Both the position numbers and the translations under genes were made by a program. This document shows positions 26,426 through 34,498 of a stretch of DNA of 64,000 bases, one piece after another. The notes under the pieces are model-generated. The model did not search any database and was not told the DNA's origin. It saw only the letters and a program-made list of their open reading frames with translations. The stretch's first letter is position 1. The number at the start of each line of letters is the position of its first letter. This stretch comes from Enterobacterales bacterium (GTDB lineage: Bacteria > Pseudomonadota > Gammaproteobacteria > Enterobacterales > Enterobacteriaceae). Location of the stretch: contig JAATFX010000043.1 in NCBI GenBank assembly GCA_015654925.1, forward strand, positions 62,001 through 126,000. The letters are read 5' to 3'.

Positions 26426-28335
26426 TGGATAGCAAAGTAAGGTCGAGCGATCCGGCGGTGATTGCGCTGTGTCCGGTAGCGGAAAAAGAGGGCATCGCCA
26501 CCGTATTCGATCGCCACCAGATGCAGCAGCCCCAGTGCGGATTTGGTTCCCTGGGCCTGTGCTGCCGGATTTGCTGGAAGGGTCCCTGCCGGGTCGACCC
26601 GTTCGGCGACGGACCGCAGGTGGGCATTTGCGGCGCCAATAAAGACACCATCGTCGCGCGCAATTTAATCCGCATGATGGCCGCCGGCGCGGCGGCGCAC
26701 TCCGAGCACGGGCGTCATATTACGCTGGCCATGCAGCGCATCGGCAAAGGCGAGCTGCCCGATTATCAAATCCGCGACGCCGCGAAACTTAACGGTATCG
26801 CCGGGCGTTTGCATATCGCGGTGGCGGATCGCCCGGTACGGGATATCGCCTATGATGTGGCCACCAAAACCCTGGAGGATTACCAGAACCAGGACAGCAA
26901 AAAACCCTGCCACTGGATCAGCCTGTCGCTGCCGGACAAACGCCTGGCGCTGCTCGGCAAGCTTGGCGTGCTGCCGCATAATATCGACGCCACCGTCGCG
27001 CAGATTATGTCCCGCACCCACATCGGCTGCGATGCCGAACCGGAAAACCTGATCCGCGGCGGGATACGCGGCGCGCTGGCCGATTTTAACGGCATGGCGC
27101 TGGCCACCGAACTGTCCGACGCCATGTTCGGCACGCCGACGCCGGTGGTAACCCAGGCTAATATCGGCGTAATCAAACGCCAGGCGGTGAATATCGCGGT
27201 CAATGGCCATAATCCGCTGCTCAGCGAAGTCATCTGTGATATCGCCGCCGAGATGAACAGTATCGCCATGGATGCCGGTGCGCCGGAAGGCATCAATATC
27301 GTCGGGATTTGCTGTACCGGCAATGAGGTCATGATGCGCCACGGCATCCCGCTGGCGACCAACTACCTGTCGCAGGAAATGGCCATCTTCACCGGGGCGC
27401 TCGACGCGATGGTGGTGGACGTGCAGTGCATCATGCCGTCGCTGCCGCAAATCAGCGAGTGCTATCACACCGAATTCATCACCACCATGGATGAGAATAA
27501 AATGCCGGGCGCGCGGCACGTCAGTTTCCATGAGGATCGGGCTAAAGAAACCGCCCGCGCCATCGTGCAATATGCCATCGACGCCTTCCAGCGCCGCGAC
27601 GCCAAACGCATTCATATCCCCGATATTAAACAGACCGCCATCGTCGGGTTCAGCAGCGAAGCCATTACGGCGGCCCTGAGCGCGGTCAACGCCGCAGATC
27701 CGCTGGCGCCGCTGGTGGATAATATCGTCAACGGCAATATCCTCGGCGTAGCCCTGTTTGCCGGCTGCAACAGTACGCGCGCGGTGCAGGATGAAAGCTT
27801 CCAGATCATCGCTAAACATCTGGCCCGCAATAATATCCTGATGCTGGCCACCGGCTGCGGCGCGGGCGCCTTTGCCAAAAACGGCATGATGAACCAGCAG
27901 GCTACCGAAACCTATGCGGGCGACTCGCTTAAAGCGGTACTGACCACCATCGGCGACGCGGCCGGCCTGCACGGTCCGCTGCCGCTGGTGCTGCATATGG
28001 GATCGTGCGTGGATAACAGCCGGGCGGTGCAATTGGCCACGGCGCTGGCCAACCGGTTAAACGTGGACCTCAGCGATTTGCCGCTGGTGGCGTCCGCGCC
28101 GGAGGCCATGTCCGAAAAGGCCATCGCCATCGCCAGCTGGAGCGTGGCCATCGGTTTGCCGACCCATTTGGGCATCGTGCCCCAGGTGACCGGCTCGGCG
28201 GTGGTTACCGGCCTGCTGACCGAAGGGGCCAAGGATCTGTTCGGCGGCTACTTCCTGGTGGAAGCCGACCCGGCGCTCGCGGCGCAAAAACTGGTGGCGA
28301 TCATTCGCGATAAGCGCCGCGCCCTGGGCATTTGA
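26425..28335 (+). CDS. cooS: anaerobic nickel-iron CO dehydrogenase catalytic subunit
   Basis: 636 residues. It oxidises CO with water to CO2, 2 H+ and 2 electrons as a homodimer. Every cofactor ligand is visible and sits three residues below the R. rubrum CooS number. D-cluster Cys38 and Cys46; B-cluster Cys47, Cys50, Cys55, Cys69; C-cluster His262 (GHNP), Cys297 (ICCTGNE), Cys335, Cys448, Cys478 and Cys528. The acid-base residues His92 and Lys565 are also kept. So the enzyme should be fully active rather than a hybrid-cluster relative. It is translationally coupled to cooF and followed by the nickel-insertion genes cooC, cooT, a cooJ-like gene and hypB. Confidence 0.96.
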   Translation: MDSKVRSSDPAVIALCPVAEKEGIATVFDRHQMQQPQCGFGSLGLCCRICWKGPCRVDPFGDGPQVGICGANKDTIVARNLIRMMAAGAAAHSEHGRHITLAMQRIGKGELPDYQIRDAAKLNGIAGRLHIAVADRPVRDIAYDVATKTLEDYQNQDSKKPCHWISLSLPDKRLALLGKLGVLPHNIDATVAQIMSRTHIGCDAEPENLIRGGIRGALADFNGMALATELSDAMFGTPTPVVTQANIGVIKRQAVNIAVNGHNPLLSEVICDIAAEMNSIAMDAGAPEGINIVGICCTGNEVMMRHGIPLATNYLSQEMAIFTGALDAMVVDVQCIMPSLPQISECYHTEFITTMDENKMPGARHVSFHEDRAKETARAIVQYAIDAFQRRDAKRIHIPDIKQTAIVGFSSEAITAALSAVNAADPLAPLVDNIVNGNILGVALFAGCNSTRAVQDESFQIIAKHLARNNILMLATGCGAGAFAKNGMMNQQATETYAGDSLKAVLTTIGDAAGLHGPLPLVLHMGSCVDNSRAVQLATALANRLNVDLSDLPLVASAPEAMSEKAIAIASWSVAIGLPTHLGIVPQVTGSAVVTGLLTEGAKDLFGGYFLVEADPALAAQKLVAIIRDKRRALGI

Positions 28336-28370
28336 GCCGCGCGGCCAAAGCGGTAAAACAAGAGGTGATG

Positions 28371-29159
28371 ATGAAAATTGCAATAGCGGGAAAAGGCGGC
28401 GTGGGCAAAACCACCCTGGCCGGTTTGCTGGCCCGGTCCTTTGCCCATGACGGGCACAAGGTTCTGGCCATCGACGCGGACCCCGACGCCAATCTGGCGT
28501 CGGCCCTGGGCATCCCTGCGCAACGTTATGCCGGTTTGCAGCCCTTTTCGCAGATGAAAACCCTGGCAAAAGAGCGCACGGGCCACGATAGCGCCTACGG
28601 CGGCCTGTTTATTCTCAATCCCAAAGTGGACGATTTGCCCGAGGCCTTCAGCGTGGAACACGCCGGCGTGCGGCTACTGCTGATGGGCACCGTGGAGCAT
28701 GGCGGCACCGGCTGCGTCTGCCCCGAACATACCCTGCTGCGCAGCCTGATGAAACATCTGCTGCTGGAGCGCCGCGATCTGGTGATTATGGATATGGAAG
28801 CCGGCATCGAGCATCTCGGCAGATCCACCGCCGAAGGGGTGGACGTGCTGATTGTAGTGGTGGAACCCGGGCAGCGCAGCGTACAGACCACGCGGCAAAT
28901 AGAAAAGCTGGCGGCGGATATCGGTATTCGCCAGGTGGCGTATGTCGGCAGCAAAATGAAATCCGCCGCCGATCTCGACTTCCTGCGCGCCGCGCTGCCG
29001 GAACAAAAAATATTGGGCTATTTGTCGCTCAACCAGGCGATTGGCGATGCGGATCGTACCGGGGCCGCGCCTTATGATATCGGCGGCGCTTTCATGGCCG
29101 AAATGGAAGGCATCAAGGCGCGGCTGATCGCCTATGCGGACGCAACATTCGATGTGTAA
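28371..29159 (+). CDS. cooC: CO dehydrogenase nickel-insertion ATPase CooC
   Basis: 262 residues from the second of two adjacent ATGs; AGAGG is five bases upstream, and a TTG start 39 bases earlier has no ribosome site. The deviant Walker A is GKGGVGKTT (residues 7-15), of the MinD/SIMIBI class. The CxC pair in TGCVCPEH near residue 110 is the dimer-interface nickel/zinc site of CooC. ATP-driven dimer changes load nickel into the CooS C-cluster. It lies 35 bases after cooS. Confidence 0.93.
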   Translation: MKIAIAGKGGVGKTTLAGLLARSFAHDGHKVLAIDADPDANLASALGIPAQRYAGLQPFSQMKTLAKERTGHDSAYGGLFILNPKVDDLPEAFSVEHAGVRLLLMGTVEHGGTGCVCPEHTLLRSLMKHLLLERRDLVIMDMEAGIEHLGRSTAEGVDVLIVVVEPGQRSVQTTRQIEKLAADIGIRQVAYVGSKMKSAADLDFLRAALPEQKILGYLSLNQAIGDADRTGAAPYDIGGAFMAEMEGIKARLIAYADATFDV

Positions 29160-29195
29160 TCACGTAGGCGGCGGGAAATTGCGCGGGAGCATGCC

Positions 29196-29396
29196 ATGTG
29201 CCAGCTAAACGTCAGATTGGTATTTATCGATAATCAGGAGGAGAGGATGGCCGAGGTGACCCATATGGCGGTTATGCCCGGCAAAATTACCCTGTCAAGC
29301 CTGTTCGCACCCCCCAGGGACCTGATCGGTTTTCAGGTTACCGAGATTGATTGCCTGCGCAGCCTCGTCGTATTAGAGCAGTTGGCGCCGGCGTAA
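29196..29396 (+). CDS. cooT: nickel-binding CO dehydrogenase accessory protein CooT
   Basis: 66 residues, the same length as R. rubrum CooT. It starts MC; Cys2 is the nickel ligand in that family. The fold pattern (alternating beta strands, GKITLSSLFAPP in the middle, ending VVLEQL) fits the small CooT SH3-like dimer. GGGAG lies just upstream of the ATG. It sits between cooC and the cooJ-like gene, as in R. rubrum, and should help deliver nickel to CooS. Confidence 0.85.
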   Translation: MCQLNVRLVFIDNQEERMAEVTHMAVMPGKITLSSLFAPPRDLIGFQVTEIDCLRSLVVLEQLAPA

Positions 29397-29417
29397 GAAC
29401 CCTAAGAGGACTATTCA

Positions 29418-29645
29418 ATGCCAGACCACACCCTAACCGAGAAAATAAACGTATTGCTGCCCCATTGGCTGGAACATAACCTGGAGCATATCGCCGTTAT
29501 GCAAACCTATCTTGACGCCCTGGAACAGCAGGGGGAAACCGAAACCACCCGGACGTTCGCCCAGGCTATCGCGCGCATGGACGACGTGAGCGCCGCCTTG
29601 CAAACGGTGATCGCCACCCTGGCTACCCCGGCGACGCACCGCTAG
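29418..29645 (+). CDS. cooJ: CooJ-like nickel-binding accessory protein lacking the His-rich tail
   Basis: 75 residues in the cooC-cooT-cooJ position. Residues 16-24 read HWLEHNLEH, which fits the HW-x2-H-x3-H nickel motif I recall for the CooJ family. The rest is a predicted long amphipathic helix (Asp/Glu/Ala/Gln rich), matching a coiled-coil dimer. The C-terminus is ATPATHR, with none of the multi-histidine tail for which R. rubrum CooJ is known. AGAGGA lies a normal distance before the ATG. It probably binds nickel tightly through the helical motif but cannot act as a large nickel store. The symbol rests on motif and gene order, not on an alignment. Confidence 0.65.
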   Translation: MPDHTLTEKINVLLPHWLEHNLEHIAVMQTYLDALEQQGETETTRTFAQAIARMDDVSAALQTVIATLATPATHR

Positions 29646-29667
29646 CCGCGCGAAACGAAGGTAAATT

Positions 29668-30423
29668 ATGTGTAATAACTGCGGCTGCAATATCACCAAC
29701 GGGGCTCGCCTGCTATTAAAACAGGGGGCTATCCGCTCCATTAGGCCACTAAAACCGGCGTTGCCGCATACCGTCAAGGTATTGCAAAACCTGTTGCAGG
29801 AAAACGACCGGCAAGCGGCGGCCAATGCCGAACTGTTTGCCGCGCGCGGCACGGTGGTGTTTAACCTGATGTCCTCTCCCGGCAGCGGCAAAACCGCGCT
29901 GCTGGAAGCGACTATCGAGGCGCTGGCGGCGCGCGGGCTGCGCATCGGCGTGATAGAAGGCGATCTGGAAACCGAAAATGACGCCGTGCGCCTGCGCCGC
30001 AAGGGCGTACCGGTCGTACAGATTACCACCGGCATGGCCTGTCACCTGGATGCGCGCATGATTGATGCGGCGTATAAGCAATTGCCGGATGAACCGCTGG
30101 ATATTCTGTTTATCGAGAATGTCGGCAATCTGGTGTGCCCCGCCAGTTTTGCTCTCGGGCAAGGCTATGACGTGGTGCTGCTATCGGTGCCGGAAGGGGA
30201 TGATAAACCGGAAAAATATCCGGTCATGTTCCGGATGGCAAATAAGGTGCTGATGACCAAAATCGATCTGCTGCCCTATTTTGATGATTTTTCACCCCGC
30301 CGGGTGCGCGAGCATATCAACCGGTTGGGCAACCGGGGCGAGGTGCTGGCGCTGTCGGCCAAAACCGGGCAGGGCATGGAGCAGTGGCTGGACTGGCTGG
30401 CGGCGCCGCTGGCCGGCCGGTAA
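29668..30423 (+). CDS. hypB: nickel-insertion GTPase HypB
   Basis: 251 residues. The N-terminal CNNCGC (residues 2-7) is the high-affinity nickel site type of E. coli HypB. The P-loop is SPGSGKT (70-76), followed by VIEGDLETENDA and the metal/switch cysteines in TGMACHLDA and NVGNLVCPA. The GTP-binding segment MTKIDLLPY and the LSAKTGQGMEQW end are canonical. There is no His-rich storage region. It hydrolyses GTP to transfer nickel with HypA to CooH. It is the last gene of the hypCA-coo operon and faces opgB 23 bases away. Confidence 0.94.
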   Translation: MCNNCGCNITNGARLLLKQGAIRSIRPLKPALPHTVKVLQNLLQENDRQAAANAELFAARGTVVFNLMSSPGSGKTALLEATIEALAARGLRIGVIEGDLETENDAVRLRRKGVPVVQITTGMACHLDARMIDAAYKQLPDEPLDILFIENVGNLVCPASFALGQGYDVVLLSVPEGDDKPEKYPVMFRMANKVLMTKIDLLPYFDDFSPRRVREHINRLGNRGEVLALSAKTGQGMEQWLDWLAAPLAGR

Positions 30424-30446
30424 TATCGCCAGCCGGTGTCCCGCGG

Positions 30447-32324
30447 CTAATTGGTCGGGGGATCGGTTAAATTTAGCCGGCCGACGGTTTGCTGGAACTG
30501 GGCATCGTCCCCCTGGGGTAATTTTTTAAACGAGACCTTACCCCGGTAGACATCGCCGTCTATTTTAACGATTTGCGGACGGGTGCTTAGGTTGCCGACG
30601 GCGACGCAGTAATTTGACGCCTGGCTGAGCGAGGCATCCCACACATCGGCCATTTTATTACAGTCATCTATCCATAAAAATCGATCTTTGGCATTGAGCT
30701 TGGCCAACTGCTGTTTTAGCGGCGTGGATAAATACACATCAAACATCGGTTCGATATTGTCATGGTCAATTTTTAAAATCAGCGGAATCTTGAATTTAAC
30801 GCCAGAAAAGCCGATGGTTTTATTATTAACATCTATTTTGTATTTTTTTATTTTAGTGGGGAAATCCCACTGCCGTATGACGTCCGGTATCCAGGCGGTT
30901 ATTTTATCGTCGATATTCAGAAAATAGGTCGATAATGATGTGGCGGATAAGCTGCTGCGGCCTAAACCGATATAGTTATCACCGCCTAATACATCCAGCA
31001 CGGTGGCGCCATTATCCAGCGTGCTTCTCTTCACATTGCTGACCTGCCGTTCATCCCGATCGCCGCGAATAATAAAAAACAAATCTTTCCGGTCGTGCTG
31101 GTTTAAAATATCATAGGCGGTATTGTTCATGGCCAAATGATCGGAAGACACCACGATGACAGTATTCTTAAAATAGCCGGATTCTTTAATTCTTTTGATT
31201 AATCGCGCGATATGCTCCTGGCTACAGGCCACGGCGCTTAAGGACCGGTTTTCCTCATTGCCATACTGATAAGACCGGTTGACGCACGACTGCGAAATAT
31301 AGCCGTCGGGATGATGGGTATCCACCGTTAGCGCAAATAAGGCAAACCGCTGGTTGTTTTGCGACAACTCAAGGAACTTATCATAGACCAGATCCAGCAC
31401 GGTATCGTCGTACCAGCCCCACTCGTTGCGGTAGCCGGGGTCCTTGACCATTGCCAGCAACTCCTGCAATCCATAGATATGATCAAAACCATGGGACTTA
31501 AGAAACAGGCCTTTACCCGCAAAGGCCAGGTCGGCCCCCTGATAAAAATAGTTATCATAACCGGAGGCGCGCAGGATATCACCGAGGCAAATATCGTGGG
31601 GATAAAAGGTGGACAGTGAACTGGAGGCATTGCCGTCAAACGGCGCGAATAACGGAATGCCGCATTGCGACGCTACCATTCCGGCAATGGTATAACCGGT
31701 GCCTGGCAGCTGGGTGGTATTGCTAAAATCAATCGAATCGTTTTTCTGGCTGTTAAGCTCGGTGGTTAAACCGGCAAAAGTATCCTGATCAAAATAGGTT
31801 CTCTCAAGGCTTTCCGCATAAATATAAATAAGATTGGGCCGGTTGCCGGCTAATAATTTATTAGGGGTTTTATAATAGGTATTGAAATCCGTATCGCCGT
31901 TTGCCAATTGGGATTTAACCAGACCGGTAATTTCCTTGCTGGCCGGGGTGGCAATCACGGCGGCGGCGGCCAGCAATAAGGCCAATAAGCTGTATGCGGT
32001 TTGACCGCTGCCGGATTTGCGTAATAACAACAGCCATGACATCAGGGCGAACACCAGCAGGGACGCCAGCAGGAAACCGGCAAACGGCAGGATATATTTA
32101 CCCAGGCCCGCGCCGGTCAGGCTGCTGGTGACGGTATAAAGCACCGAATCGTTAATGCCGGCGCCGGTAAAGTAATTGCTGGCCACCCGGATTAAATTAA
32201 GCAGGATATAGATGCCTAAAAAAAACAGCACCAAAGCAAATAAATATCTATTCTTTTTAGCTTTGGCTGAATAGACAATAACAGACGCTAAAAATAATCC
32301 TAACGATAATGTTTCCACAGGCAT
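30447..32324 (-). CDS. opgB: phosphoglycerol transferase I OpgB/MdoB-like
   Basis: 625 residues from the Met at 32324. The N-terminal third has four membrane segments and the OpgB pattern YFTGAGINDSVLYT then LTGAGLGKYILPFAGF. The periplasmic alkaline-phosphatase/sulfatase-like domain follows (NLIYIYAESLERTYFD, with the catalytic Thr region, then TVDTHHPDGY and VSSDHLAM). It moves phosphoglycerol from phosphatidylglycerol onto osmoregulated periplasmic glucans. It is shorter than the 763-residue E. coli protein, the loss being at the C-terminal side. It lies convergent to hypB and marks the return to ordinary enterobacterial genes. Confidence 0.88.
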   Translation of the reverse strand: MPVETLSLGLFLASVIVYSAKAKKNRYLFALVLFFLGIYILLNLIRVASNYFTGAGINDSVLYTVTSSLTGAGLGKYILPFAGFLLASLLVFALMSWLLLLRKSGSGQTAYSLLALLLAAAAVIATPASKEITGLVKSQLANGDTDFNTYYKTPNKLLAGNRPNLIYIYAESLERTYFDQDTFAGLTTELNSQKNDSIDFSNTTQLPGTGYTIAGMVASQCGIPLFAPFDGNASSSLSTFYPHDICLGDILRASGYDNYFYQGADLAFAGKGLFLKSHGFDHIYGLQELLAMVKDPGYRNEWGWYDDTVLDLVYDKFLELSQNNQRFALFALTVDTHHPDGYISQSCVNRSYQYGNEENRSLSAVACSQEHIARLIKRIKESGYFKNTVIVVSSDHLAMNNTAYDILNQHDRKDLFFIIRGDRDERQVSNVKRSTLDNGATVLDVLGGDNYIGLGRSSLSATSLSTYFLNIDDKITAWIPDVIRQWDFPTKIKKYKIDVNNKTIGFSGVKFKIPLILKIDHDNIEPMFDVYLSTPLKQQLAKLNAKDRFLWIDDCNKMADVWDASLSQASNYCVAVGNLSTRPQIVKIDGDVYRGKVSFKKLPQGDDAQFQQTVGRLNLTDPPTN

Positions 32325-32705
32325 CCTTCCCCTTCCAGCAGACAATAAGGGAAAAACCCCCGGTTAAAGCAGCAGCGTTTCAAGGCAGTCTTCCGGTAAG
32401 CTCTTCATGATAACTATCTATATAGCAACTAATCCGGGCCGGCGCGAGAGATCATTACCGTAATGTGACAAGCGTGCGCCAGCCAGGCCGGCCGGTAGCG
32501 CAAGGAAAACGAAGTTTAGCGTTGGGGAAAAATCAAAAATGGATTTAATTTATTGATATTAATAGTGAAATGTGAGAGTTGAGCGGGGGGTGCGTGGTGT
32601 TTAGGCATATTTTTGTTGACAAAAAGTTACATTATTTTTCTGGCACGGGACCGGGACGGCAGGAGCGAAGCGGCCCATATCTCTTCGAGCCGCCGCGACT
32701 GATAC
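32325..32705. other. intergenic region upstream of opgB
   Basis: It should hold the opgB promoter on the minus strand and the 3' end of the small secreted-protein gene. A 14-codon minus-strand frame near 32366-32408 has no ribosome site. I see no terminator or operator I can support. Confidence 0.35.
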
Positions 32706-33143
32706 TTATTTAGGCAATGTATAGGCCTGGCGCGCTAACAGTTTCCAGGCGCCGGAGGCGTTCTTCTGCCATACCTGCATAACGCCGATTTTCACTTCGC
32801 CCGGTTTGCCGCCGTCGTTGGTCTTGGCCTGCAAAATATGGCGCACGATGGCTACATCGCCGTCAACCTGCACGGTCTGGTCTTTAAGATCCAGGGTTTT
32901 GAACTGCGATTGCCCGGTTACGATGGCATCAACGAATTCCGCGTTATTTTGAATTTTACCGCTGGAATGGCCATAACTCAGGGTCGGCGCCCCGACTTTT
33001 TCCAAATCAGCTTTTTTGGCGCTGACCATCGCCTGGCGCATGGTTTCCACCGCCTTGGTCACCGCCGTGGTATCCGCGCTTTGCGCAAAACATGTACCGC
33101 TCATCAACAACGAAAATAGTGCCGCACCCAAAATATTTTTCAT
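32706..33143 (-). CDS. small secreted NTF2-like (DUF4440/SnoaL-type) protein
   Basis: 145 residues from the ATG at 33143, which has GGAGAAGGG upstream. A signal peptide (MKNILGAALFSLLMSGTCFA, cut before QS) sends it to the periplasm. The mature part is one NTF2-like domain with VGAPTLSYGHSSGKIQNNAE in the middle and AIVRHILQAKTNDGG later, as in DUF4440 proteins. No catalytic residues can be assigned. It stands alone, and its role is unknown. Confidence 0.8.
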   Translation of the reverse strand: MKNILGAALFSLLMSGTCFAQSADTTAVTKAVETMRQAMVSAKKADLEKVGAPTLSYGHSSGKIQNNAEFVDAIVTGQSQFKTLDLKDQTVQVDGDVAIVRHILQAKTNDGGKPGEVKIGVMQVWQKNASGAWKLLARQAYTLPK

Positions 33144-33339
33144 TATAAGCCCTTCTCCGGACAAGATTATTGCCAGGGCAAATCAAGAGCATCACGCCGC
33201 CCCTGGCATAAGAGCGGCAATCCTAACGGATACATGGGCGGGCTAACTGTGATCGTTATCATGCATTTCAAAATTTTTGCCGTGTTTTATATATTTAATA
33301 AAACAATGTTTTGAAATAATAAAGGCGCAAATATTGCCG
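33144..33339. other. upstream region of the secreted NTF2-like gene
   Basis: It carries the leader and promoter of the minus-strand gene, with an AT-rich segment near 33280-33330. No further gene is supported. Confidence 0.35.
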
Positions 33340-33417
33340 TCAGGCGGTGAGGTTCCAAAACAATACAATCATGATTACCGCAATCGCCGTTATGACTTCG
33401 ATATCTTCAATATACAT
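33340..33417 (-). CDS. candidate 25-residue small membrane protein
   Basis: A short frame with a strong ribosome site: AAAGGGGG five bases before the ATG at 33417. The product begins MYIEDIEVITA, has a hydrophobic stretch (IAVIMIVLFW) long enough for a single membrane helix, and ends NLTA before TGA. Size, layout and acidic N-terminus resemble enterobacterial single-helix small membrane proteins, but I recognise no family. It stands alone between the NTF2-like gene and the XRE regulator. Confidence 0.45.
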   Translation of the reverse strand: MYIEDIEVITAIAVIMIVLFWNLTA

Positions 33418-33810
33418 CGTCGCCCCCTTTGTTTTCGATCCGATCATGGCCCCCATTGGCGCCGGTCATTGTGATGGGCCGTTCAAAATTACCAAGTGCG
33501 GTGCTTGAATTTAAAAAGACGTGCCGGCCGTGGATTTTTTGTGCTTTTTTTTACCGCAGGCAGCGGGGGAGGGACAGCGGAATACGTACGCAGGATAGAC
33601 AGGTTGATAAGGCGTTAACCCGCCATGGGCTAAAAAACGTTAAAAATACCTTGCGGCGAAATGAGCGGAAGTGGTCGGTAAAATTCTTAAATTTGGAGAA
33701 AGATGCGCGGGAGCTGAGAAATTTCCCTTCGTTATGATGGCATTGCGCGGGCAGCAAAATCAGGCCAGCAAATGCCGGCCCTAACCCTGATGCTTGTACT
33801 ATTCTTTTTG
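33418..33810. other. intergenic region upstream of the small ORF
   Basis: It has open frames on both strands (33429-33737 plus, 33551-33820 minus) that lack ribosome sites and recognisable domains. I treat them as non-coding. It likely holds the promoter of the small minus-strand gene. Confidence 0.35.
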
Positions 33811-33855
33811 TGTTTAGCAATTCTAAACAACTGTGATGTTAAGTGATGCTAAACA
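33811..33855. promoter_or_regulatory. putative operator of the XRE regulator
   Basis: TGTTTAG (33811-33817) and CTAAACA (33823-33829) form a 7-bp inverted repeat with a 5-base spacer, and a third copy CTAAACA sits at 33849-33855. This lies 33-77 bases before the XRE gene start. The layout suggests cooperative self-repression, as in phage-like repressors. Confidence 0.5.
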
Positions 33856-33887
33856 GATAATCAAGTTAACATTACTTATATATTATA

Positions 33888-34157
33888 ATGATTCCAAAAC
33901 GCCTGAAAGAGGCCCGGCATCGGGCTAAACTGACACAGGAGAAACTGGCGGTCATGGCAGGTATCGATGAGTCCACCGCCCGTTCCAGAATCAGTCAGTA
34001 TGAAAATGGGATTTACCGTCCCAACTTCGAAACCTGCTGCGCATTCGCCAAAATCCTTGATGTGCCGGAATGCTATTTCTACACCATCGATGACGATTTT
34101 GCCGTCGCGGTGCTGCAATTGCATAGCGCCCGTAACGCAGAGCGGAATATTGATTAA
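33888..34157 (+). CDS. XRE-family helix-turn-helix regulator
   Basis: 89 residues. The HTH_3 domain covers residues 3-65: RLKEARHRAKLTQEKLAVMA, then ESTARSRISQYENG with the recognition helix, then PNFETCCAFAKILDVPECYF. The C-terminal 20 residues (AVAVLQLHSARNAERNID) have no known domain. The start follows an AT-rich segment (TATAAT at 33881-33886 almost touches the ATG), so either the transcript is leaderless or the promoter is further upstream. Repeated TGTTTAG half-sites precede it. Target genes other than itself are unknown. Confidence 0.85.
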   Translation: MIPKRLKEARHRAKLTQEKLAVMAGIDESTARSRISQYENGIYRPNFETCCAFAKILDVPECYFYTIDDDFAVAVLQLHSARNAERNID

Positions 34158-34366
34158 GCGCCATTCGTCCCGGCGATAGCTGCGCCCTTGCCGGTCCGGC
34201 GATTGGCGACAGTCCGACCTCCGGCGTCAACTCTCTTCGCGGGCAAGCGTATTCCGCCCGCCAACCGCGCCGCCAGCGCCGATACCGCCTTCGTTCGCCC
34301 TATCTCCCTAAAAAATCCCGGTTAATCCCACCGATAAATCACCGCGAATTATGGTTAATTAAGAAA
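34158..34366. other. intergenic region between XRE gene and Fur box
   Basis: GC-rich then AT-rich sequence without recognisable gene. It precedes the iron-regulated promoter of the receptor gene. Confidence 0.35.
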
Positions 34367-34385
34367 GATAATAATTCTCATTTCG
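34367..34385. promoter_or_regulatory. Fur box upstream of the siderophore receptor
   Basis: GATAATAATTCTCATTTCG closely follows the 19-bp Fur consensus GATAATGATAATCATTATC. It is about 115 bases before the receptor ATG and should shut the gene off when iron is plentiful. Confidence 0.65.
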
Positions 34386-34498
34386 TTTCACTTTTGTTAA
34401 CATTTGTAACCGGTCATCCATCATTCCCCGCCAGCGAGGCGAGGTTTTTTTTGCCTGGCGGTGGGGTGTTATCATTTATTGGTCAATGGAAAGATAAA

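Noticed and set aside
26665-28032. A 455-codon open frame antisense to cooS
   Set aside because: It lies wholly inside cooS, has no ribosome site and no domain, and its composition is the mirror of a GC-rich gene. Similar antisense frames over frmA (40677-41798) and scpB/scpC (45318-46496) were rejected for the same reason.
16465-30446. Mobile-element borders of the CO island
   Set aside because: I looked for tRNA genes, integrases, transposases and long direct repeats at both ends and saw none, so transfer can only be argued from rarity.
33429-33820. Two overlapping 90-100-codon frames on opposite strands near the XRE gene
   Set aside because: No ribosome sites, no domains, and they exclude each other.
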